Positions 27,641 through 37,988 of a stretch of DNA of 64,000 nucleotides are shown piece after piece (the stretch's first letter is position 1; each line of letters begins with the position of its first letter). The stretch is from Rhizobium etli CFN 42 (lineage in GTDB: Bacteria; Pseudomonadota; Alphaproteobacteria; Rhizobiales; Rhizobiaceae), in NCBI RefSeq assembly GCF_000092045.1, contig NC_007761.1, positions 251,001 through 315,000 of the forward strand. The letters run 5' to 3'. The notes under the pieces were generated by a model. The model was not told where the DNA came from. It saw nothing but the letters and a program-made list of their open reading frames with translations, and made no database searches. The position numbers and the translations under genes are program-made.

Positions 27641-28549
27641 ATGAACAGAACTCAGCTCTCGCAACTCGCCGTTCTCGCCGCCGTTTCCGAGCATCGCAGC
27701 TTTCGTGCAGCGGCCAGGGAACTCCTCGTCGCGCCGTCGGCCATCAGCCATGCGATCTCGAGCCTTGAGGAAAGTCTGGGCGTCAGACTTCTGGCGCGCA
27801 CCACCCGCAGCGTCGCGCCGACGGAGGAGGGCCGCCTGCTCCTCGAAAGGCTGCGACCGGCGCTGGAGGAGATCGATGTTGCCTTGGAGGCCGTCAGAGA
27901 TACGCGCGGCAAGCCCGCGGGAAATCTGCGCATCACCGCGCCGCGCTTCGCCTCCGATATTTTGCTCGCCCCGCGCCTCGGCGATTTTCTCAATCTCTAT
28001 CCCGACATCACTCTGGAGATCGCCAATGAGGACGGTTTCACCGATATTGTCAGGGAAGGTTTCGACGCCGGCATCCGGCTGGAGGAGAGCCTCGAGGCCG
28101 ATATGATCGCCGTCAGGATCTCGCCCAAGCTGACGACCGTCATCGCGGCCTCGCCGGACTATTTCGAGCGCTACCCGAAGCCGGAGCACCCGCGCGATCT
28201 TGTCCATCACCGCTGCATCAAACGGCGCTTCACCAACGGCTCGATCTATCGCTGGGAATTCGAAAAGGACGGGCAGGAACTGATCGTTGCCGTCGATGGA
28301 CCGCTTGTTGTCAGCGAAGACCGGCTGGCCCTGCTTGCGGCTCTGAACGGTGCCGGCCTCGCCTATCTCTTCGACATGCGGGTGCATGCCGAACTCGCAG
28401 CCGGCAGATTGGTGCGGGTGCTGGAGGATTGGTGCGCGCCCTATCCCGGCCCATTCGTCTATTATCCAAGCCGGCGGCAGATGCGGCCGGCGCTGCGCGC
28501 CTTCATAGACTTCTTCAAATATGCGGAGACGGGCAAGGGCGGCCGGTAG
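27641..28549 (+). CDS. LysR family transcriptional regulator
   Basis: A 302-residue regulator. The winged helix-turn-helix is at residues 3-60 (LSQLAVLAAVSEHRSFRAAA, then APSAISHAISSLEESLG). The effector-binding domain spans about 92-295. LysR proteins usually control the gene transcribed away from them, here the aldo/keto reductase 123 bp away. Ligand unknown. Confidence 0.92.
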   Translation: MNRTQLSQLAVLAAVSEHRSFRAAARELLVAPSAISHAISSLEESLGVRLLARTTRSVAPTEEGRLLLERLRPALEEIDVALEAVRDTRGKPAGNLRITAPRFASDILLAPRLGDFLNLYPDITLEIANEDGFTDIVREGFDAGIRLEESLEADMIAVRISPKLTTVIAASPDYFERYPKPEHPRDLVHHRCIKRRFTNGSIYRWEFEKDGQELIVAVDGPLVVSEDRLALLAALNGAGLAYLFDMRVHAELAAGRLVRVLEDWCAPYPGPFVYYPSRRQMRPALRAFIDFFKYAETGKGGR

Positions 28550-28576
28550 AAATGACGGCCACCCTTCCCATATAGG

Positions 28577-29074
28577 TCAGGCGGCCTTCGCCTTCTGGTT
28601 CGCCGCGGTGGTGGCGAGCTGCGAGAGTTTCTTGTCGGTGGCCGTCTCTTCCTGCAGCGTCTGATCGAGCAGGCTGACGACATCCTTGAGGCCGAGCGTT
28701 GCAGCCCAGGTTTTCAGCGTACCGTAACGGGCGATTTCATAGTGTTCGACGGACTGCGCGGCCGAAATCAGACCGGCATCCAGCGCCGGCGTGCCCTTGA
28801 ATTCTTCCATGATCTCTTCGCCCTCGGCGATAATGCCCTGGATCGCCTCGCAGGTCTTGCCCTGGGCGCGCTTGCCGATCTTTTCAAAAACCTGCTGCAG
28901 GCGCTCGACTTGGGCTTCGGTTTCCTCGAGATGCTTCTGGAAGCCCGCCTTCAGTTCGGAGGACTGGGCGGCGCGCGCCATCTTCGGCAGGGCGCGTAAT
29001 ATCTGTCGCTCGGCAAAATAGATGTCCTTGAGCGTGTCGTAGAAGAGATCTTCCAACGTCTTTTCCTTGGCCAT
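28577..29074 (-). CDS. Ferritin-like YciE/YciF family protein (DUF892)
   Basis: A 165-residue four-helix bundle protein of the YciF family. It starts with TLEDLFYDTLKDIYFAERQI and contains the paired Glu/His ligands (FQKHLEETEAQVERL, then SVEHYEIARYGTLKTWA) expected for a di-iron or zinc site. Family members are stress-induced and of uncertain biochemistry. It stands alone, with convergent LysR on one side and a divergent M15-like gene on the other. Confidence 0.88.
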   Translation of the reverse strand: MAKEKTLEDLFYDTLKDIYFAERQILRALPKMARAAQSSELKAGFQKHLEETEAQVERLQQVFEKIGKRAQGKTCEAIQGIIAEGEEIMEEFKGTPALDAGLISAAQSVEHYEIARYGTLKTWAATLGLKDVVSLLDQTLQEETATDKKLSQLATTAANQKAKAA

Positions 29075-29221
29075 TTTCTCGATCCTTGTTTTGGGAAAGG
29101 CCGCGAATGCGGCGACACTCTAAGAAGCGAAGATCGCGCAATTTGTTCCCGATCGATTTCGGGTGGACTGGAAAACCGCGCCGGGCAATCATCCTGCCGC
29201 CGATGGGGAGGAAGAAAGATC

Positions 29222-29839
29222 ATGCGAAAGCCGGGTTCGATGAAAGGTCTGGAGGATCTCGGCCGCGTGCGGCTATCGCAAAACTTCTTCTTCCGCGATT
29301 TCCTGCATTCCGAGATCGCCGATTTCTACCGTATTCCCAATATCCCCGAGAATCCTGATCTGGCGATCGAAGCCGGCACGCGGCTTTGCGAGGAACTGCT
29401 GGAGCCGCTGGAAGCGACGTTCGGGCGTCTTCACATCCGCTCCGGCTACCGCTCGCCTGAGGTCAACCGCTTCGGCAACGCGAACAATCTGAACTGTTCC
29501 ACCAATGCCGCCACCGCTGCGCATCACATCTGGGATATGAGGGACTTCGACGGGTGCATGGGCGCCGCCGTCTGCATTGCCGTGCCGTGGGTGATCGACC
29601 GCTATCGCGATGAAAGCGACTGGCAGCGGCTCGCCTGGTGGATCCACGACAATTTGCCCTACGCCTCGCTCTGCTTCTTTCCGAAGCTCTGGGCCTTCAA
29701 TATCCAATGGCACGAACGGCCGAAGCGGGTGATCCAGAGCTATGTCAGCCCGCGCGGCATCCTCACCAAGCCGGGCATGGCGAACTGGGAGGGTGATCAC
29801 GCTGCTTTGTACGAAGGATTCCCCCCGCTCAGAAACTGA
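29222..29839 (+). CDS. Peptidase M15-like hypothetical protein
   Basis: A 205-residue protein without a signal peptide. The segment RLHIRSGYRSPEVNRFGN resembles the substrate/zinc region of D-Ala-D-Ala carboxypeptidase-like (M15) folds. HHIWDMRDFDGCMGAAVCI carries a HxxxD-like zinc site variant, and WWIHDNLPYASLCFFP a further His. I recognise no closer family. A role on peptidoglycan or as a non-enzymatic relative is a guess. Its 3' end overlaps the convergent GNAT gene by 11 bp. Confidence 0.6.
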   Translation: MRKPGSMKGLEDLGRVRLSQNFFFRDFLHSEIADFYRIPNIPENPDLAIEAGTRLCEELLEPLEATFGRLHIRSGYRSPEVNRFGNANNLNCSTNAATAAHHIWDMRDFDGCMGAAVCIAVPWVIDRYRDESDWQRLAWWIHDNLPYASLCFFPKLWAFNIQWHERPKRVIQSYVSPRGILTKPGMANWEGDHAALYEGFPPLRN

Positions 29840-30272
29840 TGCGATAGCGGATGTGGCCGTCGCTTTCGACATAGCTGTCGTAGAGCGCGCGGGCCGTCGT
29901 GTTCTGCTCGCTCGTATGCCAATAGAGCCGTGACAAGCCATTCGCCTTGCAGAGCGCGACGAGATCGTCCAGCAGCGCCCGGCCGATGCCCTTGCCGCGC
30001 GCAGCGGGATCGACGAAGAGGTCTTCGAGATAGCAGTCCTTGCCGCGGATCCAGGTGCCCTCATGCGTCAGGAAAAGAGCAAAGCCCATGATCCTGCCAT
30101 CGATCTCGGCGACGCGCATCGCTATCGCCGAGGCCGGATCGAAGACCCGGCGCCATGTCTGGTCGGTGATATCGGCATCGACAGTCACGTCGTAAAAGGC
30201 GAGATAGGCGGCCCAGAGTTCGCGCCAGCGGGCTTCGTCCTCGGGGCGGGCATCACGTATCGTTGCGGTCAT
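29829..30272 (-). CDS. GNAT family N-acetyltransferase
   Basis: A 147-residue acetyltransferase. TIRDARPEDEARWRELW is the usual N-terminal strand-helix. The acetyl-CoA loop is DPAARGKGIGRALLDDL. The C-terminal segment HTSEQNTTARALYDSY is typical of diamine or amino-acid GNATs. Its ATG overlaps the stop of the upstream aldo/keto reductase by 4 bp, so the two form an operon. Substrate unknown. Confidence 0.88.
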   Translation of the reverse strand: MTATIRDARPEDEARWRELWAAYLAFYDVTVDADITDQTWRRVFDPASAIAMRVAEIDGRIMGFALFLTHEGTWIRGKDCYLEDLFVDPAARGKGIGRALLDDLVALCKANGLSRLYWHTSEQNTTARALYDSYVESDGHIRYRISF

Positions 30273-31231
30273 GACTCTGTTCTTTCAGTGCCGGCTTCGT
30301 CGAGCAGCGCCATTGCGTCGTTGGAAAGGGAAAGTGTCGCAGACTTCACCAGGCTTTCGAGCTGTGACAGGCTGGTCGCGCTGGCGATCGGCGCCGTCAC
30401 GCCCTTCTTGCGCAACAGCCAGGCAAGCGAGATTTCCGCCGGCTTGGCGCCGGTCTCGGCAGACACCTTGTCGAGCGCGGCGAGAATGCGCAGGCCCCTT
30501 TCGTCGAGATATTGCGAAACACGGCCTTCGCGCGCCCGTCCCTGCGTGTCGGCCTTGCTGCGATATTTCCCGGTGAGAAAGCCAGCGGCGAGGCCAAAAT
30601 AGGTGATGACGCCGATATTCTGACGGACGCAGAGATCGGCAAGCGGCCCTTCGAAGCTGGCGCGTTGGTAAAGATTATACTCCGGCTGCAGCACCTCGTA
30701 TCGCGGCAGGCCGGCTTTCTCAGCTGCGTCGAAGGACGCCTGCAGCAGATCCGCATCATAGTTCGAGCAGCCGATGGCGCGGATCTTGCCCTGCTGTTTC
30801 AGCTTCGCAAAGGCGCCGAGTGTTTCCTCGTGCGGCGTGTCGGCATCCGGCCAATGGGAGAGATAGAGATCGATATAGTCGGTCTGCAGCCGGCGCAGCG
30901 ACGCCTCGACTGCCGCAAGAATGTAGCTCTCCTTGAGCGTCTTTCCCTGGCCCATATCCGAGCCCACCTTGGTGACGATGACGGCCTTGTCGCGTGCGAT
31001 CCGCGCCTGTTTCAGCCAGCGTCCGATGATCTCCTCGGAATCGCCGCCCTTGTTGCCGGGAACCCATGCGGAATAGACGTCCGCCGTATCGATCGTGTTG
31101 AGCCCGGCATCGAAAAAGGTGTCGAGAATGGCGAAGGATGTTTTCTCGTCGGCCGTCCAGCCGAAGACATTGCCGCCGATCACGATCGGCGCGACCGAAA
31201 GACCTGTCTTTCCAAGCCGGCGCATTTCCAT
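30269..31231 (-). CDS. Aldo/keto reductase
   Basis: An NADPH-dependent reductase of about 320 residues, distinct from the one at 26.5 kb. MRRLGKTGLSVAPIVIGGN is the N terminus. Asp and Tyr are in NTIDTADVYSAW, Lys in KAVIVTKVGSD, and His in LYLSHWPDADTP. The C-terminal cofactor region reads ITYFGLAAGFLTGKY, then VTAPIASATSLSQLE. The start is ambiguous: ATG at 31243, 31231 or 31225 are all in frame; I used 31231. A GNAT gene is coupled to its 3' end. Confidence 0.88.
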   Translation of the reverse strand: MEMRRLGKTGLSVAPIVIGGNVFGWTADEKTSFAILDTFFDAGLNTIDTADVYSAWVPGNKGGDSEEIIGRWLKQARIARDKAVIVTKVGSDMGQGKTLKESYILAAVEASLRRLQTDYIDLYLSHWPDADTPHEETLGAFAKLKQQGKIRAIGCSNYDADLLQASFDAAEKAGLPRYEVLQPEYNLYQRASFEGPLADLCVRQNIGVITYFGLAAGFLTGKYRSKADTQGRAREGRVSQYLDERGLRILAALDKVSAETGAKPAEISLAWLLRKKGVTAPIASATSLSQLESLVKSATLSLSNDAMALLDEAGTERTES

Positions 31232-31273
31232 AAGGCTCTCCAAGAATGGGTGAAATATCTAAGGGTCTATTGA

Positions 31274-32404
<1,131 letters not shown>

Positions 32405-32407
32405 TAA

Positions 32408-32782
32408 TCACGCGCGGAAGACGAAGCGCGAATAGCCGAAGAAGCTGAAGACCATTGCGGCGATACTGGCGACCACCATCGCCGCAAGCGGCTGAAGCCC
32501 CGGCAGCGAAAGCAGGAGTGCCGAATAAAGCCCGTAATTGACGAGCGCCGCCGTGACTCCGACCGAGCCGTAGCGGAAGCCTTCCACGGCGAGCGAGCGG
32601 CCCGAGCGATCGAATGTGAAGTTCCGGTTGAAGACCCAGGTTGACGCCATTGCGAAGGCGATCGCGATGAGCCGCGCCACGAAGGGGCCGAGCGGCGTCA
32701 GATCGAGTAGCGCCGACAGCACACCGGCGTCGACGAGAAAGCCGATGCCGCCGGCAATCGCAAAACGGATGAGCTTCTTCAC
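32408..32782 (-). CDS. GtrA family membrane protein
   Basis: A 124-residue protein with four predicted transmembrane helices of the GtrA type (RFAIAGGIGFLVDAGVLSAL, then TWVFNRNFTF). GtrA proteins are thought to flip polyprenyl-phosphate-linked sugars across the inner membrane. Its start overlaps the stop of the GT2 gene by 4 bp, a classic pairing: the GT2 enzyme makes the lipid-linked sugar and GtrA moves it. Confidence 0.9.
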   Translation of the reverse strand: MKKLIRFAIAGGIGFLVDAGVLSALLDLTPLGPFVARLIAIAFAMASTWVFNRNFTFDRSGRSLAVEGFRYGSVGVTAALVNYGLYSALLLSLPGLQPLAAMVVASIAAMVFSFFGYSRFVFRA

Positions 32783-33786
32783 GCGGCATCCGCCTTGCCA
32801 CGGCCCCGGCGCAACGCCGTCGCTGGCTCGCGATCAGGCAGTTTGGCCGCACTTGGGGTCTCCAGGTTCATATAATGGATGCGAAGCTGCTCGGCCCGGG
32901 CCCGGGCCACGGAATCCAGGATGACGCCGGCGGTAAAAAGCATGAAGGAGATCATCATCAGCGCCATCGACAGCACCCAGGTAGGCATGCGGCTGACGAG
33001 ACCCGTGTCGAAGTATTCCGCCAGCACCGGCGTCATGAAGCCGAGGCTCGTCAGCATGAAGGCGGCGCTGATCGCGCTGAAGAAGGCGAAGGGCCGCGTT
33101 TCCTTCATCAGCATCGCGAACATCCAGAGGATTTTTCCGCCGTCGCGGAACGTCGAAAGCTTGGAGTGCGAACCTTCCGGCCGGCGGCCATAATCCAGTT
33201 CCAGCTCGCTGACCGGCAGTTTCAGCCGGGAGGCGTGCACGGACATTTCGGTTTCGATCTCGAAGCCGCCCGAAACCGCCGGGAAGCTCTTGACGAAGCG
33301 GCGCGAGAAAGCGCGGTAACCAGAAAAAATATCGGTGAAGTCGGGGCCGAAGATCGTCCGGTAGAGCAGGTTGAAAAGCCGGTTGCCAAGCGCATGGCCC
33401 TGACGGCCGGCATCGTCATGCACGCCCCGCCGGGTTCCCACAACCATGTCGGCCTGCTCGGTGAGAAGCGTCCGCATCAGTTCCTCGGCATCGTCGGGTG
33501 CATAGGTTCCGTCGCCGTCGGCGATGATGTAGATGTCGGCCTCGATGTCGGCGAACATGCGGCGCACAACATGTCCCTTGCCTTGCCGCCGCTCGCGCAC
33601 GACATGCGCTCCGGCCAGCATCGCCTGCAGCGCGGTGCCGTCGGTGGAATTATTGTCGTAGACGTAGATCGCAGCTTCCGGCAGCGTCGCCCGGAAGCCC
33701 CGCACTACAGAGCCGATCGTCGCAGCTTCGTTGTAGCAGGGAAGTAGGACGGCAATGTCCGGGTGATCGGTACGCGTTCGGGCCAT
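32779..33786 (-). CDS. Glycosyltransferase family 2 (polyprenyl-phosphate sugar transferase-like)
   Basis: A 335-residue membrane-anchored GT-A enzyme of the dolichol-phosphate-mannose synthase type. AVLLPCYNEAATIGSVVRGF binds the nucleotide, and the metal motif is in YIIADGDGTYAPDDAEE. An acceptor motif lies in ETEMSVHASRLKLPVSELELDY, read across its loop. Two transmembrane helices follow (about 232-255 and 272-297). It is coupled to gtrA and divergent from the GT-C protein, which would be the final transferase. Confidence 0.9.
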   Translation of the reverse strand: MARTRTDHPDIAVLLPCYNEAATIGSVVRGFRATLPEAAIYVYDNNSTDGTALQAMLAGAHVVRERRQGKGHVVRRMFADIEADIYIIADGDGTYAPDDAEELMRTLLTEQADMVVGTRRGVHDDAGRQGHALGNRLFNLLYRTIFGPDFTDIFSGYRAFSRRFVKSFPAVSGGFEIETEMSVHASRLKLPVSELELDYGRRPEGSHSKLSTFRDGGKILWMFAMLMKETRPFAFFSAISAAFMLTSLGFMTPVLAEYFDTGLVSRMPTWVLSMALMMISFMLFTAGVILDSVARARAEQLRIHYMNLETPSAAKLPDREPATALRRGRGKADAA

Positions 33787-33948
33787 GACTCTACTCGTTA
33801 CACTGAAAAGCCGTGACCAACCTAAATCACGCAGCGTTAATAAGACGCTATGACGCAGGCAAAATCGGCTGCGTCCGCAGACGGCTTTACACTTTCTTGA
33901 TCGGCGCCCGCTAAGGTTCGGCGATCTGGAAACGAAGCGCTAACCACG

Positions 33949-35796
33949 ATGAACGCCGTGCAGCCGATCGCTGATGCATCCGCCGTGACCGCCGCCCGCA
34001 GGCGCCGGGTCGGGGCGCTGCTGACGCGTCTCTGGCCGGCCGTCATTGCCTATAGTGTTATCCTCGCCGCCGTTATCCTTGTTACCAAATTCTCCAGCGC
34101 CACCGATTATGTCGGTCCCGACAATGACGACGGCATGCGTCTCGTCGAGGTTCGCGATTTTCTTGCCGGCCAGGGCTGGTTCGATCTGATGCAATATCGT
34201 CTCGGCCTTGCCGGCGGTACGCTGATGCACTGGTCGAGGCTTATCGACCTGCCGATCGCTTCGCTGATCCGGTTTTTCGACCTGTTTGCGCAGCGTGAAA
34301 CCGCCGAGGCGCTGGCGCTCGCCGTCTGGCCCGTATCGCTTATCTTTCCTGCCATGCTCGCCATGGGCGTTGCCGGCCGGCGGATCGGCGGCGTCGCGGG
34401 CATGCACATCGCCCTCGGTCTCACCGCTCCGGCAATCTACACCGGAAACCGCTTCGCTCCAGGCGCCATCGATCATCACAATGCGCAGCTGGCGCTGGTC
34501 GCGACGATGGTGGCGATGCTCGTCGATCCCGAGCGTCGCGGTTGGAGCTACGCGGTCGCCGGCGTCGCGGCCGCTGTCGCCATCGCCATCGGCGCCGAGA
34601 CCACCCCTTTCGTCGCCGGCGTCTGCCTCACGGTCGCCCTGCTCTGGGCATGGGAAGGCGAGAATTTCGCCGTCGCCGCCCGGGCCTTCGGGTTGTCACT
34701 GACGATTGCGATCAACATTCTTTTCTTCGCAACGGTGCCGCCCCGGCTCTATTCGATGGTCACCTGCGACAATCTCTCGCTCGGCTATTACAGTCTGGCG
34801 GCGATCGGCAGCGGCCTCCTGTTGTTTTCGGCCGTTTTTGCGAGCGGCTTGCGTCGACCCTTGCGCTTTGCCGCGCTCGCCTTTGTCGGCGCCGGCGTTT
34901 TCGGTGCGGCGATCGTCATCGCACCGCAATGCCTGAGCGATCCGTTGGGCAGTCTCGATCCGATGCTGGTCGAACTCTGGCTGCGGCATATTTCGGAAGC
35001 CCAGTCGCTCCTGGCGCTGGCGCGCACCGATCCCACCTCGGTCGGCGCCTTCTATGCGGCAGGCCTCTTCGGGATTGCCGTCTGCATCTTTCGCATCATT
35101 CAGCGCGACCGCGTGCAGATCCATCTGGTCCTGCTCTTCCTGCTCGCCACGAGCTGGGCGATCGCGCTGGTTCAGGTGCGCGGCGCTTCTTTCTCGAACC
35201 TGCTTTCGATCCTGCCGCTCGCCCTGCTGATCGTCGATATCAGGCGCATCTCCAACAGCGACAGCGAGAATGTCGCCGTTGCCTTCGTCTATGTGATGAG
35301 TGTTCTCGCGAGCGTTCCGGCGGTCTGGGCCGTCGGCGGCGGGCTTATCTCGCGGCAGATGGAGAACGATGCGCAGAAGAAGGCGGCGGAGCCGGAAAAA
35401 ACGCTTTCCTGCACATCGAAAGAGGCGCTGGCACCGCTCACCGAACTCCCGTCCGGCCTGGTCTCCGCGCCGTCGGAAATGGGCGTGCCGATCCTCCGCT
35501 TCACGCAAAATCGGGTTCTCTCCGCCCCCTATCACCGCGATCAGGGCGGCATGCTGACCGAAATGCATATCGGCCTGGCAAAGCCACAGGAGGCGGAAGC
35601 CTTTCTGAAGGGAGCCGGTGTGGCGGCGCTTGCCTTCTGCCCGAAGGACCTGCAGACGCGCGAACTCGCCAAACTGAAGCCGGATGGGCTCTATGCCGAA
35701 CTCGGCAAGGACAATATTCCGCCCTATCTGGAGCCACTTGCAAAGGTGCCGGATACGGGCGTCCAGTTCTTCCGCTACCGGCCGACGGCGAATTGA
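33949..35796 (+). CDS. GT-C family membrane glycosyltransferase (STT3/PglB-like fold)
   Basis: A 615-residue integral membrane protein with about 11-12 transmembrane helices and a C-terminal soluble part (from about 480). The first outer loop carries acidic DNDDGMRLVEVRDFL and GGTLMHWSRLIDLP, and a second loop carries GAIDHHNAQLAL. This spacing matches GT-C enzymes such as STT3/PglB and PMT, which use lipid-linked sugars. I do not see a WWDYG-type motif, so an oligosaccharyltransferase is not shown. The neighbouring divergent GT2-GtrA pair could supply its sugar donor. The acceptor is unknown. Confidence 0.72.
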   Translation: MNAVQPIADASAVTAARRRRVGALLTRLWPAVIAYSVILAAVILVTKFSSATDYVGPDNDDGMRLVEVRDFLAGQGWFDLMQYRLGLAGGTLMHWSRLIDLPIASLIRFFDLFAQRETAEALALAVWPVSLIFPAMLAMGVAGRRIGGVAGMHIALGLTAPAIYTGNRFAPGAIDHHNAQLALVATMVAMLVDPERRGWSYAVAGVAAAVAIAIGAETTPFVAGVCLTVALLWAWEGENFAVAARAFGLSLTIAINILFFATVPPRLYSMVTCDNLSLGYYSLAAIGSGLLLFSAVFASGLRRPLRFAALAFVGAGVFGAAIVIAPQCLSDPLGSLDPMLVELWLRHISEAQSLLALARTDPTSVGAFYAAGLFGIAVCIFRIIQRDRVQIHLVLLFLLATSWAIALVQVRGASFSNLLSILPLALLIVDIRRISNSDSENVAVAFVYVMSVLASVPAVWAVGGGLISRQMENDAQKKAAEPEKTLSCTSKEALAPLTELPSGLVSAPSEMGVPILRFTQNRVLSAPYHRDQGGMLTEMHIGLAKPQEAEAFLKGAGVAALAFCPKDLQTRELAKLKPDGLYAELGKDNIPPYLEPLAKVPDTGVQFFRYRPTAN

Positions 35797-35824
35797 CGCC
35801 GACAGCCTTGATGTTGCGCTGACG

Positions 35825-36067
35825 TCAGTGAGACGTGCGGACGGCCCGCAGACGGTCGCTGGCATAAAGCCCGAGCACGAAGAGGATAAGACCGCCATTG
35901 TAGCCGAGAATGGCATAAACAAGTGCCAGAAGTGACACCGGTCCGGGCGAGGTTATCGCCGCCAGGGTAAAGCTCATTCCGATCAGTGCGGCCACCAACG
36001 CGATGCCGGCGGCCGAGCGCATTAACCCGGCGCTGATGCCCAATGCTGCTGCTGTGAGAATAATCAT
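35825..36067 (-). CDS. Small membrane protein of unknown function
   Basis: An 80-residue protein with three predicted transmembrane helices (IILTAAALGISAGLM; AAGIALVAALIGMSFTLAA; LLALVYAILGYNGGLILFVL). I chose ATG 36067, which follows GGAAGG; a longer frame from 36121 has no RBS. It is convergent with the GT-C gene. I recognise no family. Confidence 0.65.
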   Translation of the reverse strand: MIILTAAALGISAGLMRSAAGIALVAALIGMSFTLAAITSPGPVSLLALVYAILGYNGGLILFVLGLYASDRLRAVRTSH

Positions 36068-36405
36068 TTCAGCACCTTCCCAGAGAGAACGAGGGGAAGC
36101 ATAGGAAGCGCCAACTAACAAAGATTTACCGGCTCTCTCGGCTGAAAATCCTTTGTATTGCGGTGGTTAGCAATCCCTTTCGGGTAAAACGCGCTTTTTA
36201 TCTATGCGTTCCCCGGCGAAACGAATTTTCCCGTTTTTCTTGTCATTCTTGCTGCTGCAACGATCGCATGCACGCAATGCCTGGAGCATGAAGCTTGATG
36301 GAACGGCGGCGACTCTGCCAGGCAAACGGTTCAGCAGTCGGGAAAACGGGTCTCTCCGGTGGTCGCGACCTTCCCGTTTCCCGCCAATGGAAATAGAAAG
36401 GAGGG

Positions 36406-37986
36406 ATGAGCAACCTCTTCGACAGCGATTCGCCGACCAACCTTGCCGAATATTCGGTTTCGGAGCTTTCCGGCTCGATCAAGCGCACCATCGAAACCGC
36501 TTTCGACCAGGTTCGCGTGCGCGGTGAAATATCCGGTTATCGCGGTCCGCACTCCTCCGGCCACGCTTATTTCGCACTGAAGGACGATCGCGCCCGTATC
36601 GACGCCGTTATCTGGAAGGGCACTTTCTCGCGGCTGAAGTTCCGCCCCGAGGAAGGCATGGAGGTGATCGCCACCGGCAAGGTCACCACTTTTCCCGGCT
36701 CCTCGAAATATCAGATCGTCATCGAGACGCTGGAGCCGGCGGGCGCCGGCGCGCTGATGGCGCTGATCGAGGAACGCAAACGCAGGCTCGGCGCCGAGGG
36801 CTTGTTCGATGCCGCTCGCAAGAAGCGGCTGCCCTTCATGCCGCATGTGATCGGCGTCGTCACCTCGCCGACCGGCGCCGTCATCCGCGATATCCTTCAC
36901 CGCATCTCCGACCGTTTTCCCGTGCATGTTCTCGTCTGGCCGGTGAAGGTCCAGGGGGAGGGATCCGGCGAGGAGGTGGCGAACGCCATCCGCGGCTTCA
37001 ATGCGCTGGAGCCCGCCAGCGCCATCTCCCGCCCGGATGTGCTGATCGTCGCACGCGGCGGCGGCAGCCTGGAAGATCTCTGGAGTTTCAACGACGAGAT
37101 CGTCGTGCGCGCTGCTGCCGAAAGCCGCATACCACTGATCTCGGCCGTCGGCCACGAGACCGACTGGACGCTGATCGACTATGCCGCCGATGTCCGCGCT
37201 CCGACGCCGACCGGGGCGGCGGAAATGGCCGTGCCCGTCAAAGCGGAGCTCGAGGCGCAGGCTGCGGCGCTTGCCGCCCGCCTGCAGGGCTGCATGAACC
37301 GGCAGATGGATCAGCGCCGCCAGTCCGTCCGTAGCCTGATGCGGGCATTTCCCTCGCTCGATCAGCTTCTCGCCTTACCGCGCCGCCGCTTCGACGAGGC
37401 GGCGGCCGGCCTCGGCCGCGGGCTGGAGCTCAACACCATCAACAAGCGCCGCGGCTTCGAGCGCGTCATCGCGCATCTGCGCCCGGACCTTCTTTCCGGC
37501 CGCATTTCCGAGCGCCGCCAGATGTTGAACGAGCGGATGGTGCGCGCCGAGCGCATGGTCGAGCGGCTGATCGACCGCTCGGCATCGCGCGTCGAGCGCG
37601 CCGAGGCGATCCTGGCTTCGCTGCCGGCACGGTTGAAAGCGCAAACCGACCGCTCCCGCGAGCGTCTCGGCAATCTTACCCGTCATGCCGATACGGCGAT
37701 CCGTCACCAGCTGACGCGCGCCCGCGCCGAGCTCTCGGCGCAGGACCGCGTGCTGCAGTCGCTCTCCTACAAGAACGTGCTGAGGCGCGGCTACGCCGTC
37801 ATTCGCGATGAGGACAACAGGCCGGTCTCGCAAGCGGCCGCACTCTCCGCCGGCATGGGCATCGCCATCGAATTTGCCGACGGCCGTATCGGTGCTATGA
37901 CCACGGAAGGCGGCACCCCGCCTGGCGGCGCCAAGAAGCGCAGCACAAAACCGGCGGAGCCGACGAAGCAGGGAAGCCTGTTCTAA
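36406..37986 (+). CDS. xseA: Exodeoxyribonuclease VII large subunit
   Basis: A 526-residue catalytic subunit that degrades single-stranded DNA from both ends with XseB. The N-terminal OB fold ([20 protein letters not shown]) is followed by the catalytic domain ([21 protein letters not shown], cut here at the loop; [48 protein letters not shown] spans the active-site His/Asp). A long coiled-coil C-terminal domain (about 300-490) binds XseB. ATG 36406 follows AAAGGAGG. xseB is not adjacent. Confidence 0.97.
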   Translation: MSNLFDSDSPTNLAEYSVSELSGSIKRTIETAFDQVRVRGEISGYRGPHSSGHAYFALKDDRARIDAVIWKGTFSRLKFRPEEGMEVIATGKVTTFPGSSKYQIVIETLEPAGAGALMALIEERKRRLGAEGLFDAARKKRLPFMPHVIGVVTSPTGAVIRDILHRISDRFPVHVLVWPVKVQGEGSGEEVANAIRGFNALEPASAISRPDVLIVARGGGSLEDLWSFNDEIVVRAAAESRIPLISAVGHETDWTLIDYAADVRAPTPTGAAEMAVPVKAELEAQAAALAARLQGCMNRQMDQRRQSVRSLMRAFPSLDQLLALPRRRFDEAAAGLGRGLELNTINKRRGFERVIAHLRPDLLSGRISERRQMLNERMVRAERMVERLIDRSASRVERAEAILASLPARLKAQTDRSRERLGNLTRHADTAIRHQLTRARAELSAQDRVLQSLSYKNVLRRGYAVIRDEDNRPVSQAAALSAGMGIAIEFADGRIGAMTTEGGTPPGGAKKRSTKPAEPTKQGSLF

Positions 37987-37988
37987 CG

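Noticed and set aside
34542..35822. 426-residue plus-strand frame inside the GT-C gene in another frame
   Set aside because: Arg-rich, low-complexity translation typical of an out-of-frame read in high-GC DNA. The GT-C frame has coherent membrane helices and motifs.
36122..36405. A gene in the 284-bp gap before xseA
   Set aside because: The only plus-strand frame here (from 36204) overlaps xseA out of frame and has no motif. The gap more likely holds the xseA promoter.
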